A stretch of DNA of 64,000 nt from Blautia sp. An249 (GCF_002159835.1 NZ_NFJL01000016.1:19809-83808); one strand, 5' to 3'. Shown: positions 34,559 to 44,066, counted from the stretch's first letter. Program-made: numbers and translations. The notes: generated by a model from the letters alone, not told the origin.

Positions 34559-35845
34559 TTATACTTCTTTCGCAGCGTCTGCAACAAGGGTAACTGCTTT
34601 CTGAACAGCCATGTCTTTCTTCATCTGCTCTTTCTCGCCGTCTCCGATCAGCTCTTTCAGCTTCTCGAATTCCATCTTGTACATCTCTGCCATCTTCTTG
34701 AATTCTTCATCCAGTTCCTCATCGCTTACCGGAATGTTTTCAACTTCTGCAATTTTCTCCAGAACCAGTCTTGTCTGAATGCGTTTTAAGGCCTGAGGTT
34801 TCATATCTTCCGCCATCTTCTCTGCAGAAAGTCCTGTAAACTGGAAGTACTGCTCCATAGTTAAGCCCTGAGCCTGCATTCTGCCTGCAAAGTCGTTTAC
34901 CATCTGGTTTACCTGAGCTTTGATCATAGCTTCCGGAATTTCCATCTGCGCGCCTTCGATTACTTTCTCAATCGCTGCGTCTTCTTTCTGACGTTTTGCA
35001 TCTTCTGCTTTTTTCTCTTCCAGTTTTTTCTTTACGTCTGCTTTATATTCGTCTAAAGTATCAAATTCAGATACATCTTTTGCAAATTCATCATCCAGTT
35101 CCGGAAGTTCTTTTGCTTCTACTTTCTTGATTGTACATTTAAATACTGCAGGTTTTCCTGCCAGTTCTTTGGACTGATATTCCTCCGGGAAAGTTACGTT
35201 TACGTCTTTCTCGTCTCCTGCTTTCAGTCCTGTTAACTGCTCTTCAAAGCCCGGGATAAAAGTATTGGAACCCAGTGTTAAGGCATAGTCGGTTCCTTTC
35301 CCGCCTTCAAATGCCACATCGTCTACAAATCCTTCAAAATCCAGAGTTACGATGTCTCCGTTTTCAGACGCTCTGTCTTCTACGGTAACGGTTCTGGAAT
35401 TGTTTTCCTGTTCCTTTTTCAGTTCTGCAGCAATTTCTTCCTCTGTTGCTTCCAGTTCTGCCTTCGGAACTTCCAGACCTTTATATTCGCCCAGTGTTAC
35501 TTCTGGTTTCACTGCTACTTCTGCTGTGAAGATGAATGGTTTTCCCGGTTCTAACTGTGTTACGTCGATTTCCGGCTGGGATACGATTTCCAGATCGCAG
35601 TTTTCCAGTTCTTCGGAATATGCTCTCGGAATCAGCTCATTGGCAGCGTCTTCCAGGAAGATCCCTTTACCGTACATCTGCTCAATAATCTTTCTCGGAA
35701 CTTTTCCTTTGCGGAATCCGGGAACTGAAATTTTACTTCTGTTTTTCCGGTATGCACTGTCAATTGCTTTTTCTAATTCTTCTGCGGAAACTTCAATGGT
35801 AAGTTTCGCCATGTTTTTTTCCATTTTTTCAACTTGTAAACTCAT
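34559..35845 (-). CDS. tig: Trigger factor (ribosome-associated chaperone)
   Basis: A 428-residue protein. The N-terminal ribosome-binding domain contains the signature VPGFRKGKVPRKIIEQMYG, the middle FKBP-type PPIase domain starts near DRASENGDIVTLDFEGFVDD, and a long helical C-terminal domain follows. It folds nascent chains at the exit tunnel. It leads the tig-clpP cluster. Confidence 0.98.
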   Translation of the reverse strand: MSLQVEKMEKNMAKLTIEVSAEELEKAIDSAYRKNRSKISVPGFRKGKVPRKIIEQMYGKGIFLEDAANELIPRAYSEELENCDLEIVSQPEIDVTQLEPGKPFIFTAEVAVKPEVTLGEYKGLEVPKAELEATEEEIAAELKKEQENNSRTVTVEDRASENGDIVTLDFEGFVDDVAFEGGKGTDYALTLGSNTFIPGFEEQLTGLKAGDEKDVNVTFPEEYQSKELAGKPAVFKCTIKKVEAKELPELDDEFAKDVSEFDTLDEYKADVKKKLEEKKAEDAKRQKEDAAIEKVIEGAQMEIPEAMIKAQVNQMVNDFAGRMQAQGLTMEQYFQFTGLSAEKMAEDMKPQALKRIQTRLVLEKIAEVENIPVSDEELDEEFKKMAEMYKMEFEKLKELIGDGEKEQMKKDMAVQKAVTLVADAAKEV

Positions 35846-35947
35846 ATTGGTTAACTCCTCCTTAACTTTTAGGGAACATTTCTATTTTAAGCGGACAGGC
35901 CCGCATCATTTCCGGCATACCGCTCCACTTTTGCAATCATTAAAGAA

Positions 35948-35976
35948 GTATAACATAAGAGTTTTAAAAATGCCAG
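35948..35976 (-). promoter_or_regulatory. Putative tig promoter
   Basis: A TTATAC -10 preceded by TATG (extended) and a weak CTGGCA -35, with a 17-bp spacer on the minus strand, about 100 bp upstream of the tig ATG. Confidence 0.5.
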
Positions 35977-36002
35977 TATTTTTTACTATTTCTGTTGACT
36001 TT

Positions 36003-36557
36003 TTATGAACACCTGTAAACAATGGATTTTCTTACCTTTTCCGCCGCTTCTTCTCCGCAGAGCTGAGCCGTCAGTTCCAGTCCGAAATCAATAGCTGTCC
36101 CCATTCCCCGGCTGGTGGTAATATTTCCGTCCACTTCCACCGGATTCTCTGTCAGCTGTGCTCCTTCCAGCATCTCTGCCACAGAAGGATAACAGGTAGC
36201 TTTCTTCCCTTTCAGAAGGCCCAGCCCCGCCAGGATCCTCGGCGCAGCACAAATAGCGGCAACTTTCTTCCCCTGTGCGGCAAATTCCGTTACCAGTTCC
36301 CTTAAGGGCTGATAATTTTCCAGGTTCTCTGTTCCCTTTCCTCCTCCCGGAAGTACCAGCATATCCATTTGGGAAAAATCCATATCTTTATATAATGTGT
36401 CTGTTTTCATGGGAATCCCATGGGAACTGACAATCTCTTTTTCTTCCTTAATTGAAACAGTTGTTACGGACACCCCTGCTCTTCGTAAAATATCAATAAC
36501 AGCCAGTCCCTCCACGTCTTCAAAACCATCTGCCAGAAAAACACTTACCTTTTTCAT
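36003..36557 (-). CDS. DJ-1/PfpI family protein
   Basis: A 184-residue protein: VFLADGFEDVEGLAVIDILR with the conserved Glu near residue 15, LVLPGGGKGTENL, and the nucleophile Cys near 105 in VAAICAAPRILAGLGL. It is closest to the YajL/ThiJ branch (DJ-1 family), linked to protein deglycase or chaperone activity. The exact substrate is not known. It is transcribed divergently from the CYTH gene. Confidence 0.9.
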   Translation of the reverse strand: MKKVSVFLADGFEDVEGLAVIDILRRAGVSVTTVSIKEEKEIVSSHGIPMKTDTLYKDMDFSQMDMLVLPGGGKGTENLENYQPLRELVTEFAAQGKKVAAICAAPRILAGLGLLKGKKATCYPSVAEMLEGAQLTENPVEVDGNITTSRGMGTAIDFGLELTAQLCGEEAAEKVRKSIVYRCS

Positions 36558-36611
36558 CGAAACGACCCTCTTTCCTTAATTTCTTTGACTAAAAGTATAA
36601 CATTGGACTAT

Positions 36612-36646
36612 CTTATTTACAATGAAAAGGTTATACTGTAAATAAG
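36612..36646. promoter_or_regulatory. Inverted repeat over a promoter (operator-like)
   Basis: CTTATTTACA (36612-36621) and TGTAAATAAG (36637-36646) are perfect 10-bp inverted arms with a 15-bp spacer. A TATACT -10 for the CYTH gene (36632-36637) lies between them. Confidence 0.5.
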
Positions 36647-36676
36647 AATCTCTTACAATCAGAAAGGAACGACCTT

Positions 36677-37129
36677 ATGGAAATCGAAAGAAAATTTCTT
36701 GTAAACCATCTGCCGGAAAAATTCCCGGCTTACCCACATCTTCAGATTGAACAGGGGTATCTCTGTACCGATCCGGTTGTCCGCATCCGGAAGCAGGACG
36801 ACGCATATTTCCTTACCTATAAATCAAAGGGCCTGCTTTCCAGAGAAGAATACAATCTTCCGCTTAACGAAAGCGCCTATGCCCACCTCCGGGAAAAGGC
36901 GGATGGGATTCTCTTATCCAAGACCCGCTATCTCATCCCTCTCCCTCAGGGACGAAAGGCAGAGCTGGATATTTTCCACGATACTTATGAGGGCCTCCGG
37001 CTCGTAGAAGTTGAATTCTCCAGCGAACAGGAAGCCCTTGGGTTTACGCCGCCGGACTGGTTTGGAGAAGAAGTTACCTATTCTTCCAAATATCATAACA
37101 GTACCTTAAGCCGCAGGAATCCTTTCTAG
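36677..37129 (+). CDS. CYTH domain protein (triphosphate tunnel metalloenzyme)
   Basis: A 150-residue protein beginning MEIERKFLV, the E-x-E-x-K signature of the CYTH superfamily, with VRIRKQDDAYFLTYKSKG and a C-terminal VEVEFSSEQEA strand that supplies further tunnel residues. Members hydrolyse inorganic triphosphate or make cyclic nucleotides; for a short stand-alone bacterial form, tripolyphosphatase is most likely. GGAACGACC lies upstream of the ATG. Confidence 0.9.
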   Translation: MEIERKFLVNHLPEKFPAYPHLQIEQGYLCTDPVVRIRKQDDAYFLTYKSKGLLSREEYNLPLNESAYAHLREKADGILLSKTRYLIPLPQGRKAELDIFHDTYEGLRLVEVEFSSEQEALGFTPPDWFGEEVTYSSKYHNSTLSRRNPF

Positions 37130-37323
37130 CGGCTGCGCCGCTGTTTTTCCTGCCCGGCGTTTTCCTTTTTCAGTCTTCTTTTCCTCTTAAAGTGTATTCT
37201 CAGCAAAATCCATTTGCTGTAAGTTATGGGAATGGTGCCGATGACGGTTCCGATAATCCAGCAGAGTTTTCCTCTGTTCTTTCTCATTCTCATACACCAC
37301 TCCAGTAATTGACACATGAACAT
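37126..37323 (-). CDS. Small basic membrane protein, hypothetical
   Basis: A 65-residue frame with one hydrophobic segment (LCWIIGTVIGTIPITYSKWI) and a strongly basic tail. GGAGG lies 9 nt before the first ATG, and another GGAGTGG precedes an internal ATG (MRMRKN). It overlaps the stop of the CYTH gene on the other strand. The ribosome binding site and hydrophobic pattern support it; I know no family. Confidence 0.45.
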   Translation of the reverse strand: MFMCQLLEWCMRMRKNRGKLCWIIGTVIGTIPITYSKWILLRIHFKRKRRLKKENAGQEKQRRSR

Positions 37324-37466
37324 ACTGGCCTCCGACCGCTACATTTTATTGCTTTTTTCCATTTTGGACGCTGAATGTATTCGTTTTGTTGCTCTTGAAG
37401 ATATTTTTTGTTCTCCTTGTTATACTTTCCTTTATAAGAAACGTAAGAAATCAGTGGAGGTAGACT

Positions 37467-37796
37467 ATGAGCAATTCAACTTTTTCCCGAAATTTACGGA
37501 GTTTCCGTACGGCACGAGGTCTTACTCAGGCAGAAATGAGCCGGCAGCTGCATGTGCAGCGTCAAACTTATTGCAATTATGAAAATGGACACCGGCTCCC
37601 GTCTCTTGAAATGACTGCACAGATTGCCGGCATTTTAGATGTGGATTTACAGATTCTGATTACAGGCAGACCTGGTAAAGGCCTGCTGGAAGACGATGAT
37701 ATTCGAATTCTGATTGAATACCAGCAGCTTCCCGCAGGTGCCCGGGCAAATGTACGCAAATACATACAGCTTCAAAAAAAGCTAACTAAATTGTAG
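37467..37796 (+). CDS. XRE-family transcriptional regulator
   Basis: A 109-residue protein with an N-terminal HTH_3 domain (FRTARGLTQAEMSRQLHVQR as helices 1-3, then TYCNYENGHRLPSLEM). The C-terminal 40 residues may dimerise. GGAGG precedes the ATG. No clear target gene is adjacent; the next gene, proC, is convergent. Confidence 0.9.
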   Translation: MSNSTFSRNLRSFRTARGLTQAEMSRQLHVQRQTYCNYENGHRLPSLEMTAQIAGILDVDLQILITGRPGKGLLEDDDIRILIEYQQLPAGARANVRKYIQLQKKLTKL

Positions 37797-37833
37797 CATT
37801 GTAATGCCCTGGATGCAAACTTAATTTTTGCAA

Positions 37834-38628
37834 TTACATATTCTTACTTTTTTCAACACATACTTTCATCGCTTCGATTACTGCGCTCCTGAACCCGTCT
37901 TTCTCCAGCCGGCGGACAGCCTCAATGGTTGTCCCTCCTGGAGAGCACACCATATCTTTTAAATCTCCCGGATGTCTGCCTGACTCCAGAACCATCTTCG
38001 CACTGCCAAGTACCGCCTGGGCTGCGAATTTATAAGCCTGCTGCCGGGGCATCCCTTCAGATACTGCCGCATCCGCCATTGCTTCAATAAAGAGAAAAAC
38101 ATAGGCCGGGGAACTTCCGCTGACTGCCACAACTGCATCCATTAACCGCTCCGGCACCACTTCTGTTTTTCCGAAACTGTCCAAGATCTCACACACCTGT
38201 TTCATTTCTTCTTCCGAAACATTTTCATTGGCACAGGCTCCGGTCATGCCTTCTCCTACCAAAGCGGGAGTATTGGGCATTACCCGTACAATCTTTTTCT
38301 CCTTTCCAAGCCGTTCTTCCAGCCAGCCCACCGTTTTTCCCGGTGCAATAGAAATAAGAATCTGCCCTTCTCTAACTACGTCCCTGATTTCATCCAGAAC
38401 TTCCTGGTAGAACTGAGGTTTCACAGAGAGTACTAAAATCTCCGACTTCTGTACCACTTCTTTATTATCTAAAGTTATGTAGATCCCCAGTCGTTCTTCA
38501 CTTCTTCTTTTCTCTTCTTCCGTGGGATTGGAAGCCAGAATTTCTTCTTTCTTATACAGGCCTTTGTTTAAAATGCCTCCAATCATCGCTGAAGCCATAT
38601 TTCCGCATCCGATAAATCCTATTTTCAT
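37834..38628 (-). CDS. proC: Pyrroline-5-carboxylate reductase
   Basis: A 264-residue enzyme from the ATG at 38628 (MKIGFIGCGNMASAMIGGIL, an NAD(P)-binding GxGxxA-type fold), which follows GGAGGAAAG. MPNTPALVGEGMTG and the C-terminal SPGGTTIEAVRRLE are family signatures. It makes the last step of proline synthesis. The longer upstream frame (24 more residues) is unlikely. Confidence 0.96.
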   Translation of the reverse strand: MKIGFIGCGNMASAMIGGILNKGLYKKEEILASNPTEEEKRRSEERLGIYITLDNKEVVQKSEILVLSVKPQFYQEVLDEIRDVVREGQILISIAPGKTVGWLEERLGKEKKIVRVMPNTPALVGEGMTGACANENVSEEEMKQVCEILDSFGKTEVVPERLMDAVVAVSGSSPAYVFLFIEAMADAAVSEGMPRQQAYKFAAQAVLGSAKMVLESGRHPGDLKDMVCSPGGTTIEAVRRLEKDGFRSAVIEAMKVCVEKSKNM

Positions 38629-38709
38629 TTTACTTTCCTCCATATCCTTGCAAATCCTATCTGTTTTTGAATAATTATAGCATATTTTTCTGTAAAGCAA
38701 GAAATTTTA

Positions 38710-38739
38710 TTGTTATCTGTTTTACATTCATGTTATAAT
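38710..38739 (+). promoter_or_regulatory. Putative promoter of the NhaC-type gene
   Basis: TTGTTA (38710-38715) and TATAAT (38734-38739) with an 18-bp spacer and a TG just before the -10. Confidence 0.55.
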
Positions 38740-38783
38740 ATTAGCTAATTTAATATTTTTTTGAGGGAAGGGAGCGATTTTTT

Positions 38784-40340
38784 ATGGAAATCTTACAATT
38801 GCCCCATTATGGATGGTGGAGCATTCTGCCTCCGCTGGTTGCCATTATACTGGCGCTTATTACAAAAGAAGTACTTTCTTCTTTGATTGTCGGTATTTTA
38901 GCCGGGGCTCTGATTTACAGTCACGGACATCCCGTTTCCATGATTGTAACCACTTTTACCATTATGTCAGAAAAAATGGGAAGCAATGCAAATATCCTGA
39001 TTTTCTTAGGACTGCTGGGCGCTCTGGTGGTACTGGTCACAAGAGCAGGGGGTTCCGCCGCCTACGGCGAATGGGCAATCCGCAGAATCAAGACCCGCAA
39101 AGGCGCCAGTCTGGCTACTGCAGCTTTGGGATGCATTATTTTTATTGACGACTATTTCAACTGTCTGACCGTGGGAACCGTTATGCGGCCGGTTACAGAC
39201 CGTCACCGGATTTCCCGGGCAAAGCTTGCCTATTTACTGGATGCTACGGCAGCTCCGATCTGCATTATTGCGCCGATTTCCAGTTGGGGAGCCTCTGTGG
39301 CCACGTATATGCAGGATGCCAATGCAGGCAATGGAATGACCGTTTTCGTACAGACCATTCCTTACAACCTGTATGCTTTCGGAACCATTTTCATGATTCT
39401 TATTATCTGCAGTACCCATTTCAACTTTGGTTCCATGGCAAAATTTGAGAAAAACGCCATTGAAAAAGGGGATTTGTTCTCCAATGAAGAATTTGCCGAA
39501 GAAGCCAAAGTGCAGCAAAACTTCAGAAAACGGGGCAGGGTTTACGATTTAATTATTCCGATTCTCAGTTTGATTATTTTTACCGTCCTGGCCATGGTTT
39601 ATACCGGCGGAGGATTCACCGGAGAAGCTTCTTTCACCGAGTCCTTCGGAAACTGCGACTCCGCTCTTTCTCTGGTCCTTGGCAGCTTCTGCGCACTGGT
39701 GGTTACCTTCTTCTTGTTCATTCCCAGAAAAGTAATCACCTTTACAGAATTTTTCACCGGAATTACAGAGGGTATCAAATCCATGGTTCCTGCTTTTTCC
39801 ATCCTGATTCTGGCATGGACCATCGGCGGTATCTGCGGCAGTGATTATTTAAATACAGGCGGATTTGTGGGAAATCTGGTAAATGATTCTTCCTTCCCTG
39901 TATTTGTATTACCTGCAGTTATCTTTCTGGTTGCAGGATTTCTGGGATTTGCCACCGGTACATCCTGGGGCACAATGGCTCTTTTAATCCCTATCGGAGC
40001 CGCCATCTGTACCCCGGCCAATACGGCTCATTTATTGCTGCCGGTCTTTGGGGCAATTATGGCGGGAGCCGTATACGGCGATCATGTATCTCCCATTTCC
40101 GACACCACCATTATGTCTTCCACGGGAGCCGGATGCAACCATATTGATCACGTATCCAGTCAGATGTTCTATGCCACACTGGTTACTGTATGCGCCACTA
40201 TCGGCTACCTAATTATGGGGCTTTTAAACAGTCCGTGGATACCTCTGGCAATTACCCTGGTTCTGATTATGGTAAGCATCCTTTATTTTGGAAAGGCTTC
40301 ACAGAAGAAACATCCAATCCAGTATAACGATATTCATTAG
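38784..40340 (+). CDS. NhaC-family Na+/H+ antiporter
   Basis: A 518-residue protein with about 11-12 membrane segments. Recognisable parts are GWWSILPPLVAIILALITKE at the start, CIIFIDDYFNCLTVGTVMRP, and GDHVSPISDTTIMSSTGAGC near the C-terminus, the last two being NhaC-superfamily motifs. It may exchange Na+ or another cation, or an organic ion, for protons. It stands alone and ends in a strong terminator. Confidence 0.88.
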   Translation: MEILQLPHYGWWSILPPLVAIILALITKEVLSSLIVGILAGALIYSHGHPVSMIVTTFTIMSEKMGSNANILIFLGLLGALVVLVTRAGGSAAYGEWAIRRIKTRKGASLATAALGCIIFIDDYFNCLTVGTVMRPVTDRHRISRAKLAYLLDATAAPICIIAPISSWGASVATYMQDANAGNGMTVFVQTIPYNLYAFGTIFMILIICSTHFNFGSMAKFEKNAIEKGDLFSNEEFAEEAKVQQNFRKRGRVYDLIIPILSLIIFTVLAMVYTGGGFTGEASFTESFGNCDSALSLVLGSFCALVVTFFLFIPRKVITFTEFFTGITEGIKSMVPAFSILILAWTIGGICGSDYLNTGGFVGNLVNDSSFPVFVLPAVIFLVAGFLGFATGTSWGTMALLIPIGAAICTPANTAHLLLPVFGAIMAGAVYGDHVSPISDTTIMSSTGAGCNHIDHVSSQMFYATLVTVCATIGYLIMGLLNSPWIPLAITLVLIMVSILYFGKASQKKHPIQYNDIH

Positions 40341-40343
40341 AAC

Positions 40344-40380
40344 AAAAAAAGCTGCGCCCACCCGGCGCAGCCTTTTTTAA
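40344..40380. terminator. Bidirectional terminator after the NhaC-type gene
   Basis: GCTGCGCC and GGCGCAGC (8-bp stem) with an A run before and a T run after. It serves this gene and the convergent PsiE-like gene. Confidence 0.9.
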
Positions 40381-40381
40381 T

Positions 40382-40807
40382 CTAAGATTCTTTCTTCTCT
40401 TCTTTCTCTTTTTCTTTCCTGTCGGGCCTTACCACCAGGTATTTATGAATGGCAAATAAAACGCCGATAGCCAGAACTCCCATCAGAGTCTCCCAGTTTT
40501 TCAGATGTTCCACCACCATTTGACGGGCCGTGGCAAACAGCAAAACCTCAATCAGGCTTTCCACCGTATGACGACACAGCATGTCCACAAATTCCAGACC
40601 TACAATAATCGCCAGTCCCTGTGCCAGAAAAGAGGTAAAAAAAGCAGAATCCAATTCCTTAAAAGGCGTCTGGGTCACTGTCCAGAATAATTCAATGGCA
40701 GAGAACAGGGCGATAATTAAAACGCCGATGGAAAGTACAATTTCCATATAACGGGCTACATTATGAACTATGTCGCTGATTCTCTTTCGGATTTCATGGT
40801 TGTGCAT
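40382..40807 (-). CDS. PsiE-like small membrane protein
   Basis: A 141-residue protein with four membrane segments (about 20-42, 60-78, 85-100, 107-122) and a Lys/Glu-rich tail. The layout resembles PsiE (phosphate-starvation-inducible) proteins. The assignment is by size and membrane pattern only. It follows the HAD gene by 2 bp, so they are co-transcribed. Confidence 0.55.
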   Translation of the reverse strand: MHNHEIRKRISDIVHNVARYMEIVLSIGVLIIALFSAIELFWTVTQTPFKELDSAFFTSFLAQGLAIIVGLEFVDMLCRHTVESLIEVLLFATARQMVVEHLKNWETLMGVLAIGVLFAIHKYLVVRPDRKEKEKEEKKES

Positions 40808-40809
40808 TC

Positions 40810-41469
40810 TTATTCCTCCTGCTGTCTTTCTAGTTTTTCAATAATCTGCCGCAAATCTTTCAGAATGTAATTGCATAAGCTGTGGATTTCTTCTGTGGGT
40901 TCCATCAAATCGGGAATCATGCACACAATTGCGCCGGACGCCCGGGCTGCGCGGATTCCATTGAAACTGTCCTCCACTATCAGACAGTTCTCTATGGGCA
41001 TTTGAATTTTGCGGGCTGCTTTCAGAAAAATCTCCGGATCCGGCTTGCCCTTTTCCACCTCATCCCCGCATATGGATTCCGTGATAAGAGAAGAAATCCC
41101 CGCCTCTTTCCAGTACCGCTCAGCAATATGACGGCGGGAACAGGTGGCCACAACTGCCGGGATCTGGCGGGCTTTTAAATATTTCAGTAATTCCTCCAGT
41201 CCTTCTTTTAAAGGAATGGAATGGGCGGCAATATAGGAATCCACATATTGGGAACGAAGTCTTCGTGCCTCGTCATAATCAATGGAAGTCCCGAACCAGT
41301 TCTGAAATAAAATCCGGCTGTAGGAAGTAATACTTCCCCGTATCTGGTTTAACTGACTCTCAGTCATGGAAAATCCCAGGCTCCTGCCTGCTTCTTTCCA
41401 TCCGGTAACAGCCAGCCGTTCCGTATCAAACATGACGCCGTCCATGTCCAGGATTACCGCTTTTATCAT
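40810..41469 (-). CDS. HAD-superfamily phosphatase (beta-phosphoglucomutase-like)
   Basis: A 219-residue protein: motif I VILDMDGVMFDTE, motif II VVATCSRRH, and motif III/IV KPDPEIFLKAARK with CLIVEDSFNGIRAARASGA. The cap domain is of the beta-PGM type. It may act on a sugar phosphate; the substrate is not visible from the sequence. Confidence 0.92.
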   Translation of the reverse strand: MIKAVILDMDGVMFDTERLAVTGWKEAGRSLGFSMTESQLNQIRGSITSYSRILFQNWFGTSIDYDEARRLRSQYVDSYIAAHSIPLKEGLEELLKYLKARQIPAVVATCSRRHIAERYWKEAGISSLITESICGDEVEKGKPDPEIFLKAARKIQMPIENCLIVEDSFNGIRAARASGAIVCMIPDLMEPTEEIHSLCNYILKDLRQIIEKLERQQEE

Positions 41470-41614
41470 CGTGTTTCCCCTTTCCGGATTCAGCCTGGGA
41501 ATCCTTTTCCGGCCGACGCCGGAACCGAAAAGGGCCGGCGTCAGCTCTGTTTTTTCACATCCTCAGAAGTAGTTTCATTATATCACAGATAACCTGTTTA
41601 AATACAGATAATTT
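41470..41614 (-). other. Gap with a terminator-like hairpin downstream of the split lipoprotein gene
   Basis: GACGCCGG / CCGGCGTC form an 8-bp stem near 41515-41542, with TTTTTTC on the plus-strand side. No gene is seen. Confidence 0.4.
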
Positions 41615-42197
41615 TCATTCTTCTGCAGAAGAAACACTTTTTTCAGCAAAATCCGTGACAACCAGCTCTTCATAGGGTACCCGTTCTTTCAGTTCCCCCG
41701 CGCTCTCCAGAATATCCTGCAGAAGTTCAAAGCTCTCTTTTTGGAAAATCAGGTCTCCTTTCCAGGTGTCCTGCTCTAAATACCGGTTTACTATGGTGGT
41801 AATGGTATCCAGATCACTGTCCGGGAACTGAGGCGCAATCACCTCTGCGATTTCTCTGGCATCATGTTCCTGTACATAATCCATTCCTTTTTGCAGGGCA
41901 TTGGTAAATTTCTGAATTATTCCGGGATTCTTTTCCATAAAACTGGACTTGGCGCTGTAAGACGTATAAGGTACATAACCTGAATCAACGCCGCAGGAAG
42001 CTACCACGTAACCGGCTCCTTCCTGTTCCAGCGCAGTGGCTGACGGTTCAAATTCCACAGAAAAGTCTCCCATTCCTCCTGAAAACGCCGCTGCCGTTGA
42101 TCCAAAATCAATGCTCTGATCGATTTCCAGATCTTTTTCAGGATCAATTCCGTTTTCTTTCAGAATATATTCGAATACCATCTCCGGCATACCGCCT
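41615..42197 (-). pseudogene. C-terminal part of the split NMT1/ThiY-like substrate-binding lipoprotein
   Basis: Encodes GGMPEMVFEYILKENGIDPE and on to a normal stop at 41615. It lacks the signal peptide and is fused in frame to the recombinase, so it is not exported. Joined to 49660-50153 through the shared GGMP codons it makes a 354-residue protein (1065 bp, an exact codon number). Confidence 0.85.
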
Positions 42198-44065
42198 GTC
42201 TGCCCTACCATGATGAACATTTTTTCCACATCACGCAGTTTTTGTCGAGAAGCGACAATTCTGTAAGGATAATGATAAATTCCGGTCTTTTCAACAAGCC
42301 CCAGCTCCAACAGGTGCTCCATGTAAGTAACGAATTTTTTCTTGTGCATGGGATAGCCCATGGCTTTCAGGCTATCGGAGAGGAATTTCACAGAGGTAAA
42401 ACCTGTTTCGTCCTTTTCCAGAAGCCGGATTGCCTCGAGCAGCATGGTCAGTTTCTGGTTTTCTTTATCGGCCTTGAAATCGTAGGCCGCCAGATTACCA
42501 AGACCATGTTTTAAGTAAATATCCACATTTCCGTCTTTATCGACAATGATTTTTTCCACAAGCACTTCAATATCCGTCCGTGTCAGAGCTTTTTGCTCCA
42601 ATACCTCATTTAGAATATCGAGAGCCGTTTGAAGATTGGGCTTGATGGCCGCCGGAATATGCGGTTCTTTTGTCAAATCCTGCAAAGTCTTTTCGATGGC
42701 TGAAATACGTTCCATTTTGTCTGCCTGCAAAGAAGCGTAGGTCTCGTTGATAATTTCATTCATATCCGGGTTGGCTGTAATTTCCTTTATCTTTTGAGTA
42801 ACCAGTGTTTTCAATTCTTTTTTGAGCTTTTCCAGCTCAATTTCAAGCCGTTGCTGGCTATCATCAGCAGAGAACGTATCGGCTTTCAGTTTTGACAAAT
42901 CAAAGTTTTGAATCATGTCTGCCAAACTGTCACGGCAAAGTGTAAGGTATTTAATCAGTGCGTCCACAAGGGTTTCCTGCGTCACTAAATGAGCATGACC
43001 GCAAAATTGCTTTCCTTTTTTATTATAAGTGCCGCAGACATAATATTTCCCACGGTTGGGGCGGTTGATAGCGGTCAGCTTCATGCCGCAGTCTTTGCAG
43101 TACAAACACCCGGAAAAAATATTGATATGCTTTCTCTGACCTCTGTACCGGCTGTGATGGCGGCTGTCCTTGACTTCAAAGAGTAACTTCATAGTATCAT
43201 CATCAAATATTTTTGGATGGTGATTATAAAACACATATTGCTGGTCTTTCGGAACCTTTTTATCTTTTCCGTTGATTGTGACACGTTCCCGTTTATGAGT
43301 GCGAAGGATTCCGTTGTGATAATCATTGAAAAGCGTGTCTTTTACCATGCCATAGCTCCACATATAAGCGACTTCTCTGTTATAGGGACGCCCCAGAGCT
43401 TCATACCGCTCTTTTTGTAACATAGTAGGCGTGGGAACACCTCGTTCTGAAAGGATTTCGGCCGTTCTGCGTATTCCGTTCCCTTCCAGATAAAGGTCTT
43501 TTTCAAGGTTCAGGATAGCGGCAGCTTCTTCATCAATCAAAACCATCTGCTTATTCAGCGGGTGTCTGGTATAGCCAAACGGCGGAGCACATTTCAGTGT
43601 GCCGTTTTCCTGTTCCATTTTTTTGATACGCTTTACCTTGCGGCTTGTGTTCTTAACGTGCCGCTCATTATCCCATGTTTTAATACCGATAATATCGTCA
43701 TCAGAATAGAGGGAATCATAGTTATCGTCAATCAGGATTACCCGTTTACCCTGTTCCTCCATTTCTTCCAGAAAGAGCAGTACCTTCGCATTGTGTCTGC
43801 CGATTCGGGAAAGGTCTTTTGCCACAATGACATCTATTGCGTTTAAATTGGACATCATGTTCTGGAAGTCGGGACGGTTAAAAGAATAACCGGAAATTCC
43901 GTCATCTTCATAAATGTGGCGGACAATCATGTTGTTTTCTTCTGCATATTTCTGAATGATTTTTTTCTGGTTTTCAATAGATGAATAATTTCGTTTGTTA
44001 TCATCCCGGGAGAGACGCACATATCCATCTATGACAATAGGGGTATCTGTGATTGTTGAAGTCAT
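41615..44065 (-). CDS. Large serine recombinase fused at its C-terminus to the host lipoprotein's C-terminal half
   Basis: An 816-residue fused frame. Residues 1-140 are the resolvase catalytic domain (VIDGYVRLSRDDNKRNYSS with the nucleophile Ser, then IVAKDLSRIGRHNAKVL). The recombinase domain follows, then a zinc ribbon (GCLYCKDCGMKL...YYVCGTY...CGHAH) near 325-360, a coiled coil and a C-terminal helical part. From about residue 624 on, after QTGGMP, the sequence is the C-terminal half of an NMT1/ThiY-like binding protein. The switch falls exactly in the 12-bp repeat at 42186-42197. In the excised circle the recombinase would instead end with the ~40-residue tail encoded at 49539-49659, giving 666 residues. 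Confidence 0.85.
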   Translation of the reverse strand: MTSTITDTPIVIDGYVRLSRDDNKRNYSSIENQKKIIQKYAEENNMIVRHIYEDDGISGYSFNRPDFQNMMSNLNAIDVIVAKDLSRIGRHNAKVLLFLEEMEEQGKRVILIDDNYDSLYSDDDIIGIKTWDNERHVKNTSRKVKRIKKMEQENGTLKCAPPFGYTRHPLNKQMVLIDEEAAAILNLEKDLYLEGNGIRRTAEILSERGVPTPTMLQKERYEALGRPYNREVAYMWSYGMVKDTLFNDYHNGILRTHKRERVTINGKDKKVPKDQQYVFYNHHPKIFDDDTMKLLFEVKDSRHHSRYRGQRKHINIFSGCLYCKDCGMKLTAINRPNRGKYYVCGTYNKKGKQFCGHAHLVTQETLVDALIKYLTLCRDSLADMIQNFDLSKLKADTFSADDSQQRLEIELEKLKKELKTLVTQKIKEITANPDMNEIINETYASLQADKMERISAIEKTLQDLTKEPHIPAAIKPNLQTALDILNEVLEQKALTRTDIEVLVEKIIVDKDGNVDIYLKHGLGNLAAYDFKADKENQKLTMLLEAIRLLEKDETGFTSVKFLSDSLKAMGYPMHKKKFVTYMEHLLELGLVEKTGIYHYPYRIVASRQKLRDVEKMFIMVGQTGGMPEMVFEYILKENGIDPEKDLEIDQSIDFGSTAAAFSGGMGDFSVEFEPSATALEQEGAGYVVASCGVDSGYVPYTSYSAKSSFMEKNPGIIQKFTNALQKGMDYVQEHDAREIAEVIAPQFPDSDLDTITTIVNRYLEQDTWKGDLIFQKESFELLQDILESAGELKERVPYEELVVTDFAEKSVSSAEE
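42186..42197. repeat. Attachment-site repeat, left copy
   Basis: GGCATACCGCCT, identical to 49660-49671. It encodes G-G-M-P on the minus strand in the recombinase/lipoprotein fusion. Confidence 0.85.
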
Positions 44066-44066
44066 A

